This document shows, piece by piece, positions 34,884 through 46,184 of a stretch of 64,000 bases of DNA; the first letter of the stretch is position 1; each line of letters opens with the position of its first letter. The notes beneath the pieces are model-generated. The model ran no database searches. It worked only from the letters and a program-made list of their open reading frames with translations, and had not been told where the DNA came from. This DNA is from Heliocybe sulcata (taxonomy: Eukaryota > Basidiomycota > Agaricomycetes > Gloeophyllales > Gloeophyllaceae). The position numbers and the translations under genes are program-made. The DNA is taken from contig ML213505.1 of the NCBI GenBank assembly GCA_004369045.1, forward strand, positions 658,591-722,590, given 5' to 3'.

Positions 34884-36247
34884 TCATCGGTATGAGCGTT
34901 CGCCGTCGCCCACCATCTCAGACTCGTGTGTCATTACTCCGATCTCTCTGCGGTGGTGACTTACCCGTGGCATTACAAACTACATAGAGGTGTCAGGCAA
35001 ATGTTAGTCACAGATCAGGCGCGGATGCAGGCAGTCGTACCTTGTCGTTGTACTCGTGCATGACCTCCTCTGCGATAATCTTTCGATCTTTGAGTAATCC
35101 CTCGTAGTTCGTCGCGAGAAGCTGAAGCTAAGGACCCGGGGTCAGAACACATTCTCCGTTGCAAAGAGGCTCCTTACCTGCGCCCCCACGCCAGCCATAA
35201 TGAAGGCCATGAGCATCCAATTAGAACCATTCGTCACCATCCACAGGAAGGGCGCAATGGGGCTGTAGATGCAGAAGAGCCGCGACTCGAACTCGCCTGG
35301 CGACCAGACTTCGAGCGCCTGGACCTGTTCGGGGCGGTCCTTGCTGACGCTCGCTGAACGGGGGCCCATGTTGAGGAGCCACCGCCAGAATGCGACGAAC
35401 GCGCTCCAGGCGGCGGAGCGTACGCGGGAGACGGCGGAGGGCGGCTCGAGGGGCGCGAAGTCGAGGTGCATGGGGACGAAGCGTGCGCGTGGGGAGGAGA
35501 CGACTTCGCGCTGGTTATGGAGGTGGTAGATTCGGAGGCGGGTGAAGAGGTACATGGCGTTCAGGGAGGCGGCGCCGATCAGGAGGAAGCTTGTGGGTAT
35601 TGTCTATGGTGGCGATGAGGGTGTGAGATGTCTGAGGGGATAAGGGAAGAAGGTTCGTACCCAGTCGAACCAAGGCTCGTCCTCCCCTTCTCGATACATG
35701 TCTTCCCATCCCAGATCAGAGTCCGGAACCTTTCTGATGCGGCTTATGCGCACACATAAGTGGATGAAGTGGAGAAGGCCGCCTACGAGGACAGCGGAAG
35801 TTTGGGGTTCGGGCAACGGGACATTGTGCGGGAACAAAGAGATGTGGAATGCGATAGTAGAGGGAATTGACGTAACTCTAGCAGCACGTAAGTACCAACT
35901 CAAATCGACAGCGAAAATACCTGCCTCTCCACCAAACTTTTCTTTCGTACAATCCGTCTGGATGCCACGCCCGCTTCACTCTTGCGTGGTTTGGGCTTCC
36001 TCGTTGATAGTGGGGAGCCGTACGGCGGTGGCTTATGCGCGCGTGCTGCGTCCCAGTCAAAAGGGACCGTGGAGTATTTAGACGGGACGGCAGAGGGCGA
36101 GTAGATGAAAGAAGCCCGCCCACTCCGGACAGGCGTCTTCGGCGGAGACTCTGTACTGGGCGACACCTGTTCTGACGACGAAGCTTTGTTCGGCGAGCCG
36201 TAGCCGTTCGTGTTGGTTTTGGCATGTGCGAAGCGACGGAGAGACAT
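34884..36247 (-). CDS. Nuclear rim protein Nur1-like (DUF2418)
   Basis: Members of this family sit in the inner nuclear membrane and help tether rDNA or heterochromatin (Nur1 in budding yeast, Mug154-type in fission yeast). The start MSLRRFAHAKTNTNGYGSPN is basic and Ser-rich. Membrane segments include TIPTSFLLIGAASLNAMYLF and a pair around PIAPFLWMVTNGSNWMLMAF. The sequence FESRLFCIYSPIAPFLWM and the C-terminal block LLKDRKIIAEEVMHEYNDK, joined by an intron to FVMPR, match the conserved YSP...W and EVxxEYxxKFVxPR signature. The last short exon adds MVGDGERSYR. About five introns, 350-360 residues. Converges on FBP1. Confidence 0.72.
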
Positions 36248-36580
36248 GGTCAACCACAGCGACGACGAGAGGGTCGCTTCGACTGTCGTGGACGCGTTTC
36301 TGCCACGTGATGAGTGGCCAACGAAAATATTATGTAAGCGTCACCCTAGCGTATGTCACGCCTCATGTTGATGCACGTGATGCTGTTCAGCCTCATAAGG
36401 GAACTCGAACCGATAAAAGCCCCAAGGGTTGGCTTTTGTCCCCTACCATAGCGTCCACGACCTTGCTTTACGACTCCCTCACGAACACCCGCGAAACATC
36501 CCTACACAGTTTCCACCACGACCTCCATATACAGAGCCGCTTCGACCTCCTTGTCGCCTTCGAATTCGGTGAGCGTCAGG
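36248..36580. promoter_or_regulatory. Divergent region, Nur1-like / coiled-coil membrane protein
   Basis: These 333 nt lie between opposite ATGs. Two CACGTGA motifs (36304, 36374) match E-box-type CACGTG sites and may be bound by bHLH factors. No TATA box was seen. Confidence 0.4.
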
Positions 36581-38009
36581 ATGGCACAACCCTCATCGTC
36601 GCATCACCGCGAGAGGGAGCACCGCTCCTCTGCCTCGCGACACCATCACCATCGAACCATCTCCTCGACCACCTTACTTCTCGTTCTGTCGCTTGTACTG
36701 GCTGTTCTGGCAGTCATGCTCTCTCTACCCGCGAACCGCGGCGAGCCTGGGGCACCTGGTGATCCGCAAAGCAGCCAGGGCATCCTACAGTACTTGACAC
36801 CGAAGCGAACACAGATGCTCGCTCAGCGCGAGCGTGACGTCGCTGTTCGCGAGGCCGAAGTTGCGCGCCGCGAGGCTGAGCTTTTGGCTGGCGTTCCGGG
36901 AGGAGTGACCCCATCCCCTCAAGTCTGCCCTGCTTGCCCGTCGGTTATCACGGAGACTACCGCAATCATTCCGCCGATCCAAACTATCATCAAAGAGGTT
37001 GTCAAGGAAGAAGGCCTGACGCCTCCTGGTTGGATACGCGAGGCTCAGCTCCGTGCCGATGATATCCTCGACCGGGAAATCAAGCTTGCTGAACGCGAGC
37101 GTGATATCAGCAGGCGTGAGGAAGCAGTCAATCGCAGGGAGCACGATGCTTCTAGGCGTGAGGCTTGGGTTATGGAACAGCTTATGTATGTCTGGTCTTG
37201 CACGCCCACCGTCTTTCCAAGCTCATTTGTCCTTTAGTGGTCTGAACGCCGAAAACGGTCCTACAGTGGAGGAGGAGTACATCTATGAGCCTGCTGGCCC
37301 CGGTTCTAAGCGGAATCCCCCCAAGGTACCACCCCCACCTGTCCCCCCTGTTCCGCCGCGCCGCGCGCTCTGAGACGAGGGGGATTCCCTACACCGCTGT
37401 CAAAATGTACAGTCCGTTTCCGTCCCTCCTATCCCACCTCCAGCCGGGCTTGGGGGACCACGGTGTACATCTTGTTCCCCCTCGTCCTCATGTAGCCTAG
37501 AGTTGAGTCAGGCAGTACATGCATGAATATACGATCGTGTCCGCTTCTGTGGTTGTGGCGCGACGCGATCGATCTCTGAAGGAGATCTCGATCACAGGGA
37601 CGCGCTCTCACGTGATCTGCTGCACTGTCTGACTGACCTCGAGTCTGCGCTCCTGCCGTCCGTGAATATGTTGCTGACCCATTCTATACAGGAACTTCCT
37701 GGCGTCGTTGTGACTGAGTCTATCATTGAAACCGTTACTGAAACCGAATTCCAAACGTTCCACGCCCCCGCCAAAACCATCACCGTTCCTGCTCCTGCCA
37801 ACACCCGTCTCGCAGCCTCTCCCAAGCCCGAGGTCTTTTCGCCATCGACCACCGCTGGTATTCCCAAGACCACTGCTGTCCAGGTCATGGTCGATGAAGA
37901 AATTATTCATGAGCCTCCCCCTGTCGAAGAGGAACCGGCGCCGCCCGCTTACACGGTCGTCCGGAATCAGAGACCCAGGAAGCCCAAGAGCTGGTTTGGC
38001 GGCTGGTAA
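36581..38009 (+). CDS. Membrane-anchored coiled-coil protein, unknown function
   Basis: Family not recognised. The N-terminus is His/Arg/Ser-rich (HREREHRSSASRHHHHR), followed by one hydrophobic anchor TTLLLVLSLVLAVLAVMLSL, giving a likely type II topology. Two Arg/Glu-rich heptad blocks follow, RERDVAVREAEVARREAELL and ERDISRREEAVNRREHDASR, separated by a Pro/Val/Ile-rich linker. Then come an acidic EEEYIYEP, a proline-rich KRNPPKVPPPPVPPVPP region and a C-terminus RPRKPKSWFGGW. A 53-nt intron follows EQLI. The region 37326-37690 is unresolved: no single frame is open, and one long intron or an unseen small exon is needed to reach ELPGVVVTES. The start at 36581 is the first ATG of the hydrophobic frame. 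Confidence 0.65.
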
Positions 38010-38531
38010 TTTGAGCGTGTCTGGATCGGTAAGAGTAACGCATGGACTATCTTAATTTCCACTTCATATTTGTCTCCTCTCGTTTGCTTGCTCTCGTTTC
38101 CGGCGATATCTCGTATTGCCAGGCTCATATGCTGTGCTTTGCTGTCTTTGCTATCTGCTCCTGGTTGTATTTTGATTGACTGTGCGTACGAGCCAGGACA
38201 CTGGCGATGAATAGAGCCTACGGTACATATAGCTGGCTTGCCATCACTCACGTTGCTGTAGCTACATCCTCTGTATATTATCCCATGTCGATGCTCATAT
38301 TGCCGCTGGTTGGTGCTTTCGTTTGGACGATCCTGACAGAAACAGTCGATGGGTGGGAGTCGCCCTGTGCACATGGACACGCTCCCACTCAACCTCAAGA
38401 TAACCCATTTCCCCGCAAGATATTCCTGCCTATCATGGTCGCCCTTCTTCTGGCGTACGTATATAACGGCACTATGCTTCCGGCACCCCGCTCTTCTCAT
38501 TGTCCCAGTGGAAGAGCCATAAGGCGCCAGT
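38010..38531. other. Intergenic region upstream of PNGase A gene
   Basis: These 520 nt lie between two plus-strand genes. A 131-codon frame at 38207-38602 has two hydrophobic stretches but overlaps the start of the secreted amidase. A 190-codon frame runs antisense. Neither has convincing coding character, so I treat the region as 3' end and promoter sequence. Confidence 0.5.
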
Positions 38532-40853
38532 ATGCTCAAGGCTTGGTTGGCGCTCGCGCTGGGTTTCCTCCCGCTCGTCGCACGAGCGGCTGTTCTGGTT
38601 GACTTCCAGGTCGCGCAGCCTCCGCCTCTGCCCGCTGACGCGAAGCAGTGTACTGTTGAGATCTTGACGTGAGTGCTCAGTGGGCCAATTGCTTACAGTG
38701 AATTGAATAGGCGTCCTTCAGCCATACCTTTGGTAATTCCTATGGAGTGTGAGTAGAGCAGAGTATATTCCATGGGATGTCTCTGAGCGACAGACCCTAG
38801 GCCGGCAATCGTGCAGTACATGTAAGCAATTGAGACCTTGTTGAGAGAGTGAGGCGTTCATCGCTTGTTCCCTCAGACCCCCGACAGACTGCGGCGAAGT
38901 AGGCTCATGGGCGGGCATAAGCCTCAACTTCACGGTCACTTCCAACGGGACGCAGTACGACCGTCTGGGTGTCTTCACATTCCAGAACGTGGAAAGTAAA
39001 CAATCATCACTTGTACCGCTCCGCGCACCGTGCTGATGTGTCCTAACATTCCAGTCTGGCGAACATCCACCCCGGAACCCACCACAGACGGTATCCTCTG
39101 GACTTATCTGAAAGACGTCACTCGTTATACCCCCCTCTTTGCTGAACCCGGCACTTTCATTCTTGAACTCGATAATCTGCTTGAAACGGGGCTTACTGGG
39201 CAGTATGCAGGTAAACTGAGCTCTATACCAGGGAACTTACGCTGGACATTGGCATTGGATAGCTACCCTGCACGCGACGTTCTACGAGTCCTCGGCACAG
39301 CATCCGCCGGCGCCCAAGTCGAACGTGATTATACCCATATCGACAATGTCGAACACATCGGCTGACGATGCGTCCGTCCCTCCCATCTTCTCCGTAAGCG
39401 CTTCCAGGCTACAATCAGGTGCACGATGAATTGACTTTGAGCGCAGACTAACGTCACGCTGCCCCGCAACGCTGTGCAAGTCTATGCAGAGCTCTATGCG
39501 TCCGGCAACGCCGACGAAGAATTCTGGGTGAGAGCGGCTGTCCGTGATTCAGGCGCTCTGGCCGTGCTCACCCTCGTCCCCAGTATTTCAACACTGCCAA
39601 CGCGTACCTTGGCGATCTGCCCTCCGGAACGACGTACGGCGACGGCCCCTTCCGCGAAGTCCGTCTCCTCGTCGACGGCCAAGTCGCAGGCGTCGCCTTC
39701 CCCTACGCCGTGATCTTCACCGGCGGCATCATTCCGTCTGCCTGGAGGTGATGCAGCAACTTCTCCGGGTGTCGAATCACGGCTGATGATTTCACTGCAG
39801 GCCAATCACGTCCTACGGCGCCCTCGACCTCCCTACCTACTTCCTCGACCTCACGCCGTTCGTCCCGCTCCTCGCTGACGGAAGCGCGCACAACATCTCG
39901 CTCGACGTCGCCTCCGCCGAATCCGACCACGCGATCAACGGGAACTGGTACGTCTCCGGCAACCTGCAGGTCGTCACCGACCCCTCGGGCAAGCCTACCA
40001 CCGGGAAGATTACGACATACAACGTGGAGCCGTACGCCGAAGCTTCTACCTCTGGGAGCGTTGGCGGCGGGGATGTGAATATTACGGTCAAGGCTACTAG
40101 GAATGTCCACATTGAGGCTGAGGTCATTAGCGGGAGCGGCCAGACCAACTACGTCGTGTGGTCCCAGAACCTGCAGTATTCGAACGTACAGTATTACTTG
40201 GACAACGCATACGTTCAGGTAGGTTCGATTGCTGTACGTCAGCACATGTATTCATCCATTGGCTCTGCAGAATGTTGTCCAGACTGCTTCTGGAAGCGTG
40301 CTCTCCACACATAACGGGGTACCCTCAGTGGTGGATACCTTCTCATATCCGCTGAACATCAACTACACCGCACTCAACTCGAATGGTACCTCGTGTAAGA
40401 GTACAAAAAGGGCCCGTAGTACTAGTGCTGATGCGTTCCGCCCCTGTTTCAAGTCAGCGCTTTCTTTGATCATTCATACGATCGTACGGTTCTTCCTAGT
40501 CCCCTGATCACTGGATCAACGATTAACGAACGTCAACTTGCATGTGAGCACACGTCTGCTTCGGACGCAAGCAATCCACTGACTGCGCGCTTCCAGCCGG
40601 TTACTTCACCATCTCGTCTAGCGGCAACTACGGTAATGGCACGTCGAACAACACGTTCAACTACGTCGACCTGGCCGGCAACACTTATTGGCGCAATGTG
40701 GACGCGGCACTTAACAATATCACCTACGATCAGCAGGGCGGCAGTCTGGCACCCGGAGGATACTTCTCGTTCCCGTCTTTCTCGCCTTCTGCTCCAATGA
40801 AGATCACAGGCGCCAGGTTACCGGGCGGGAAGCTTGTCGGACAAGGACAGTAG
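38532..40853 (+). CDS. Peptide-N4-asparagine amidase A-like secreted protein
   Basis: This is a likely secreted enzyme that removes N-glycans from glycopeptides (PNGase A family, PF12222). The signal peptide MLKAWLALALGFLPLVARA precedes the mature start AVLVDFQVAQPPPLP. Landmarks are LVIPMEWTPP, ITSYGALDLPTYFLDLTPFV, HNISLDVASAESDHAINGNW and IFTGGIIPSAWRP, the last of which is a hallmark of the family. Many N-x-S/T sites suggest it is itself glycosylated. About eight short introns, roughly 620 residues. The first exon ends at ILT, with donor GTGAGT at 38670. The C-terminus GGKLVGQGQ has no membrane anchor. Catalytic residues of fungal members were not verified. Confidence 0.88.
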
Positions 40854-41015
40854 ATAGCTGCATCTTAATGCAACCCTGACATCGTCGTCGTTTCTCATAA
40901 CTACCAGACATACAGCAACGAGGATGCCAACAAGAAGCATGCCACCCATAAATGCGAGAAGCACAATCTCGAGCTTTTCCTTGCTGACCTCTTCAACACC
41001 TCCTTGGCGCGACAA
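40818..41015 (-). CDS. Possible small single-pass membrane protein exon
   Basis: This open frame, without an ATG at its start, encodes a clear hydrophobic helix (IVLLAFMGGMLLVGILVAVC) preceded by a charged EEVSKEKLE. It lies in the 270-nt gap between two convergent genes and overlaps the last codons of the amidase gene. An upstream exon would be needed. Two readings are possible: a tiny gene on the minus strand, or chance. I rate it low. Confidence 0.2.
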   Translation of the reverse strand: MSRQGGVEEVSKEKLEIVLLAFMGGMLLVGILVAVCLVVMRNDDDVRVALRCSYLLSLSDKLPAR

Positions 41016-41126
41016 TGGTCACCGTCGTACCCGTGTTGAACGGTACAAAGCTCCGTGTTGAGACGGTGCCTTCGCCTAGAGAACTGTCTGATGAAGACAA
41101 GCTCTAGTGCGTCTGCGTGAATTTTG

Positions 41127-44100
41127 TTTAGAACAGGCCGACAACACGGCCCGTCTCAGGGTCAAGGCCGACCTCCCAGAAACCTGAACATGACTGAGCA
41201 TCGGTTGTCGAAGGCGAGTCATTACAAGCGTACCTGGCCGTGTGCCAAGACCTGGCATGGTCTGCATGTCACCCAGGAGAGGGTACAGGAAACCGGCTCC
41301 GGCAGAGAGACGAATTTCTCGGATGGGGACGGTGAACCCAGTCGGAACACCCTTCAGCTTACCATCATGAGAGAAGGAGTATTGCGTTTTCGCCATGCAA
41401 ACTGCGAGAAGATTAATGTTACCTCTTTTTAATTCATGCAAGAGAGGCTTACTAGGAAGGCCATTGAATCCTTGACGGGTGTAAGTCTCCATCTGCTTGC
41501 GAGCGACCTCGCTCAACTCGATGCCATCGCCGCCATAGATCTCCTTGCAAATGATCTCAATCTTCTGCTCGATGGGGATATTGAGATCATATAAGAACTT
41601 GAAGTTAGAGGCGCCTTCGCATGCAGCGATGACAGCCTTCGCGAGGGCCAAGGCGCCAGCGCCACCTTCAGCCCAGTGGTTGCTGGCCACTGCAGCATCG
41701 GCACCACCGGCAAGCGCCAGCTCCTCGACAAGCTTGAGCTCCGCAGGGGTGTCAGATCTGGGATGAAGCAGGTCAGCACACGTACTAACGTCCCCGGCAG
41801 CGGTGCACTCACGAGAACTGGTTTATGGCAACAATGACCTTCAACCCAAACTTGCGAGAATTCTCGATGTGCTTGACAAGGTTCTTACAGCCCTCGCGCA
41901 GAGTAGTCAAGTCCTCCTTGGTGTACGTCTCGTGGAGAGCCTTGCCCGGAGTCACATCTGGTCCGCCGCCGTGCATCTTCAGCGCACGGGTGGTAGCGAC
42001 AATGACGACCGCATCAGGCGTCAAGCCGGACATGCGGCATTTGATGTTGCAGAACTTCTCCATGCCCATGTCCGCTCCGAAGCCACCTTCAGTCAGCACG
42101 TACCCGACACGGTCCGTAGAGTCACCCTCCTCGGTACCAGCCAACTTCAGTGCAACACGGTCAGCGAGGATGGAAGAGTTCCCGTGGGCAATATTCGCGA
42201 ACGGCCCGGCGTGCACAAACACCGGTGTGCCTTCGAGGGTCTGCATCAAGTTCGGCTTGATCGCGTCCTTCATCAAGACAGCCAGAGCTCCTCCGACACC
42301 AATATCATCAGCCGTGATCGGGTCACCCTGCTTACTCGTTGCAACAACCATATTTCCCAGCCTCTCCCGCATATCCACAAGGCTCGTCGTCAGCGCAAGC
42401 ACAGCCATACACTCGCTCGCGACCGCAATGTCAAAGCCAGTCTTGCGCTCGTGGCCCTTCTCCGTATCCGCATGGCCGATGGTGATCTGCCTGAGGAACC
42501 GGTCGTTCGTGTCGAGCACGCGATTCCACGTAATGGTCTCGGGATCAACATCAAGGCGGGCAAAGCGCGTGATCTCCTCTGGCGTGAGTTCGTTCGGGTC
42601 GGTCTTGTCGATCCCAAGCTTCTTCAGGCGTTTGAACATCAAAGGAGCGAACTCGCGCTTGCCCTTCTTCGCAGGGACGAGACGAGAGTACAGCGCCTTG
42701 TCGGACTGGGTGGCCTCGTGGAACATGCGGGCGTCCAGAGCAGCGGCGAGCAGGTTGTTGGCCGCAGTAACGGCATGGATATCGCCGGTTAAGTGGAGGT
42801 TGAACTCGTCCATAGGGATGACTTGACTGTAGCCTCCACCGGCTGCGCCTCCCTTGATACCGAAAGTAGGGCCTTGACTAGGTTGACGAATGCATGCAAA
42901 GGAGGGGCGGCCGAGGTGGGCACCAAGAGCCTGAGCCAAGCCGATGGTCGTGGTAGACTTACCCTCACCGAGAGGGGTCGGCGTTATACTGCATACAAGT
43001 CAGTATCGAGGGCTCGGAAACACAGTGATGTTGCGCAGCTAACCCGGAGACGAGGATGTACTTGCCATCCTTCCTGTGAGCCAGTCTCTCTAGAACACTA
43101 AGCTCGACCTTGGCCTTATACTGGCCGTAGCTCTCCAATTCCCTAGAGAGGACCCCAATCTCCTGCGCCAACTGAGCAACTGGCTTCGGCGTCTGTGCCA
43201 TAGAGATCTCGATATCACTGGGAACCTTCTCCTTGATATCGAGCTTGAGGGGCTTGATCTTCAGATTGCGAGTCTGCTCCCAAAGGCGCTCGGCCGACTT
43301 GACAGTGTTCTCCATAAGCAGCGCGACAGTCATGGGGCCAACACCTCCAGGAACGGGTGTGATGTGAGAAGCTACGGAGACCGCGGATTCGTAGTCGACA
43401 TCGCCGACCAGACGTTGGCCAGACTTCTTGGTCGCGTCTGCATAGAGTCAGCGGAAAGGATATGTATGCTCTCATTGAATGAATTACCTGGGATATAGTT
43501 GGTACCAACGTCGATCACCACTGCACCAGGTTTGATCCACTCTCCCTGGACGTACTGAGCTCGCCCAATGGCAGCTACCAGAATATCAGCACCTTTGATC
43601 TGGATTGCGTTATATGAGATCAGCGGTCACACAGTCGTGAAGTGTTGGTCTCACGATCTGGTCCAGGTTCTTGGTGCGACTATGACATTGTGTGACCGTC
43701 GCGTCCTTACTTCTCAGCATCGCCGCGACCGGACTTCCAACGATATCGCTGCGGCCGAGGACCACGGCATTTGCGCCTGCGATGGGAACACCGGTAGACT
43801 CGAGTAAACGAACGACACCAGCCGGAGTGCAAGGAGTAAAGAGAGGATCTGCTGCACGCGAAGAAAGATGACCGATGTTGTATGCATGGAAACTGTGAGA
43901 CAATACCGTGTAAGAGGACGCGAGAACGCGAGAGCAGAAGACATACCCGTCGACGTCCTTCTCAGGGCTTACAGCCTCCGTGACCATGCGTTCGCCCAGA
44001 GCACCGACGTGTTCACCAAGGGGGAGCTGAACAAGGATGCCACTGACCGTGGCGTCGTCGTTGAGCTGCTTGACCAGTCTGACCACCTCGTCCACCTCCG

Positions 44101-44380
44101 CCTCGGCCGGGAGGGTAACATGCTTGAACTTGATGCCGACCTCCTCTGCAGCCTTTGCCTTCATGCGGACATAGACACTAGAGTCTGGACGTGCACCAGC
44201 CTGGATAATGGCAAGTTGGGGTTGGAAGCGAGGGTACTGATCCTGCTTCGTCTTCAGCCTCTGGGCGACTGCATCGCGGATAGACCTTGACGAGATCAGT
44301 TAAACATTGCGTAGAAAGGAGCATTCCACGTACTTTGCGATGGCTGTACCGTCGATGATTTTGGCGCCTCCGGTCGCCAT
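41127..44380 (-). CDS. C1-tetrahydrofolate synthase (trifunctional), cytosolic
   Basis: This enzyme combines methylene-THF dehydrogenase, methenyl-THF cyclohydrolase and formyl-THF synthetase, making the one-carbon units for purines, thymidylate and methionine. The N-terminal part shows [19 protein letters not shown] (with the family's catalytic Lys), [12 protein letters not shown] and [20 protein letters not shown] (NAD(P) site). The C-terminal synthetase part shows [14 protein letters not shown] (P-loop-like; its exon joins across 42962-42990), [20 protein letters not shown] and the end [11 protein letters not shown] with stop at 41127. About eight short introns. The start ATG at 44380 gives [20 protein letters not shown]. 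About 940 residues, normal and without a mitochondrial presequence. The 77 nt after the stop are probably its 3' end. Confidence 0.94.
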
Positions 44381-45177
44381 CGTACGAGTGAAGGGAAAGG
44401 AAAGGATGCGATGGCGCACGCTTAGCCCAAGCATATTTAGCGCGTGCGCTAAGTCCGTGTTTTGTTTTGTTTACACTCGGACCGTCTCCCCCGCCTCCAA
44501 TTCTCCCTCGTAAATACGCTCTGGGCCTGTCGTCGAGGGAAATGCTACGGGAAGCAGAGAGGGAGGATGGGCATCCGACGGACAGCAGTATAAGGACAAG
44601 AGCGCCGCTTATATAAATTTCACCGTCTCTTGACTGCTGATCGTCACCACTTCCTCACTCGTCGGCCGAACGAACGTCCTAAACCGTCCGCGACTGTTTT
44701 GCTTGCGAGGATCGCGTCCTTGGTCTATGTTTTCTTGCAGTTATTCCAGGATGCATCTATGGTTCTTGTTTGAGGCTTCGGTCCACGAAAATATCCCTGG
44801 CATCAGAGCCAAGCGGCGCAGAGATGTTAACAAGAGAACCTCGGCGTAGTCGCTGGTTATATACCGAATTATGAAGTCAAAGTCAAGAGCTCCTGAAATT
44901 CATTGCTGCATGTAATGCGTATCGCCTAAGGTTGGAGCCCTGCCTGTGCCCAATCATTAATCATGACTGATTACCGGAATTCCGACTGGAAGTCCGGTAG
45001 GAAGTACTAGTACCGATCATTAATGGAATATATAAACACTCTTAGTGCCCTTCACTAGCTCCTCCCAACAGCTCGCGAACCACACGCACAACTTCTTGGC
45101 AACAGTATCAAACTAGAAGGTAAGATGGATAATGCCTGACATCAACTGAACCGGCACTAACCCACGTACGCATTAGT
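44381..45177. promoter_or_regulatory. Divergent region, C1-THF synthase / methyltransferase
   Basis: The 797 nt between opposite start codons carry a TATA box for the methyltransferase (TATATAAA, 45029-45036), a palindrome (44972-44999) and a probable intron in the methyltransferase leader (45120-45176, donor GTAAGA, acceptor ATTAG) that ends one base before the ATG. On the other side, a TATATAAATT run at about 44609-44618 may serve a transcript I did not identify. Confidence 0.55.
44972..44999. promoter_or_regulatory. Palindrome with CGGAATTCCG, candidate Zn2Cys6 site
   Basis: An outer inverted pair TACCGGA / TCCGGTA encloses a perfect inner palindrome CGGAATTCCG (44975-44984). CGG-N4-CCG is a plausible target for a Zn2Cys6 dimer. 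It sits about 45 nt upstream of the TATA box of the methyltransferase gene. A near-identical core, CGGAGTTCCG, occurs at 47796-47805. Binding is inferred, not shown. Confidence 0.4.
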
Positions 45178-45993
45178 ATGTCGCAGAACTCAGCGGTCTA
45201 CACTCATGGACACCACGGCTCAGTCCTCCGCTCGCACTCATGGCGTACCGCGACGAACTCCTGCGCCTACCTGCTTCCCCTCCTGAAGCCTGACATGGTC
45301 ATCCTCGACGTCGGCTGCGGCCCAGGCACCATCTCCGTCGACCTCGCCCGCTTCGTTCCCCAAGGCCGCGTCGTAGGACTCGAAGCTACTCCTGACCCGC
45401 TCAATCAAGGCCGCGCATTCGCACAAGAGAAAGGCATCACAAACGTTGAATGGGTGGTGGGTGACGCGCACAAGCTTGCATTCCCAGACAATACCTTCGA
45501 TGTTGTCCATGCCCACGCTGTTACTCAACACCTCGGCGACCCGGTGCAGGCATTCCGCGAGATGTTGAGGGTCACCAAGCCTGGAGGCATCATCGCGAAC
45601 CGCGAGACGGACTTGGCAGCTATGACCTGGTACCCCGAGGTAGAGGGAATGCGCGAGTGGCATGAGATGTTCATTCGCGCTTCCCGTGCTAATGGCGGCG
45701 AGCCCAACGCCGGGCGTCGTCTGCACGTCTGGGCGAAAGAGGCTGGGATTGACCCGACCTGCATCACGAAGACGGTCAGCGGGTGGTGCTATAGTACGCC
45801 CGAGGAGCGGGCGTGGTGGAGCAACCTTTGGGCCGAGCGTACCCTGAAGTCCGATTTTGCCAGGTTGGCGAGGGAGAAGGGAACTGCTACCGATGAGGAG
45901 CTGGAGCGGGCGGCTGAAGCATGGAGGAAGTGGGGCGCTGAGGAGGATGGCTGGTTTGGCATCTTCCATGGCGAGATTATCTGCCGTGTCTAG
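45178..45993 (+). CDS. SAM-dependent methyltransferase (class I, UbiE/COQ5-like fold)
   Basis: This single-exon gene of 271 residues is unusual among its intron-rich neighbours. Motif I of the SAM-binding site is MVILDVGCGPGTISVDLARF. The acidic residue after strand 2 is in VVGLEATPD, motif II-like VVGDAHKLAFPDNTFDVVHA, and motif III LRVTKPGGIIANRE. The family methylates small molecules; the substrate cannot be told from the sequence, and a role in ubiquinone synthesis is not implied. No signal peptide or membrane segment. The start ATG at 45178 directly follows a leader intron. It is convergent with a Zn2Cys6 regulator and divergent from C1-THF synthase, whose pathway feeds SAM. Confidence 0.9.
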   Translation: MSQNSAVYTHGHHGSVLRSHSWRTATNSCAYLLPLLKPDMVILDVGCGPGTISVDLARFVPQGRVVGLEATPDPLNQGRAFAQEKGITNVEWVVGDAHKLAFPDNTFDVVHAHAVTQHLGDPVQAFREMLRVTKPGGIIANRETDLAAMTWYPEVEGMREWHEMFIRASRANGGEPNAGRRLHVWAKEAGIDPTCITKTVSGWCYSTPEERAWWSNLWAERTLKSDFARLAREKGTATDEELERAAEAWRKWGAEEDGWFGIFHGEIICRV

Positions 45994-46184
45994 GTATTCC
46001 GAAGGTCATCAGAATCTGCATAATTGTAGCATGAATGTAACAGCTGTCAACCCGCATATAAACCTTGTCGTCTGCCTGGTTGAGACCCTTGCGCGTCGCT
46101 GATCTGTACAGGCAACACCACCAGGATCAGGTCAGAACAGCCGGTGCAAGCACTCTCAAGCCCGATTACTTGGGACATCAACTA

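Noticed and set aside
38207-38602. 131-codon plus-strand frame with hydrophobic stretches
   Set aside because: It overlaps the signal peptide exon of the PNGase A-like gene in another frame and has no family match.
41803-42826. Two overlapping plus-strand open frames of about 330 codons
   Set aside because: They lie antisense to the synthetase domain of C1-THF synthase and overlap each other in different frames. Strong codon bias of the real gene leaves the opposite strand open; no domain is present.
45238-45969. Minus-strand open frame of 243 codons
   Set aside because: It is the antisense shadow of the methyltransferase, which has clear SAM motifs in its own frame.
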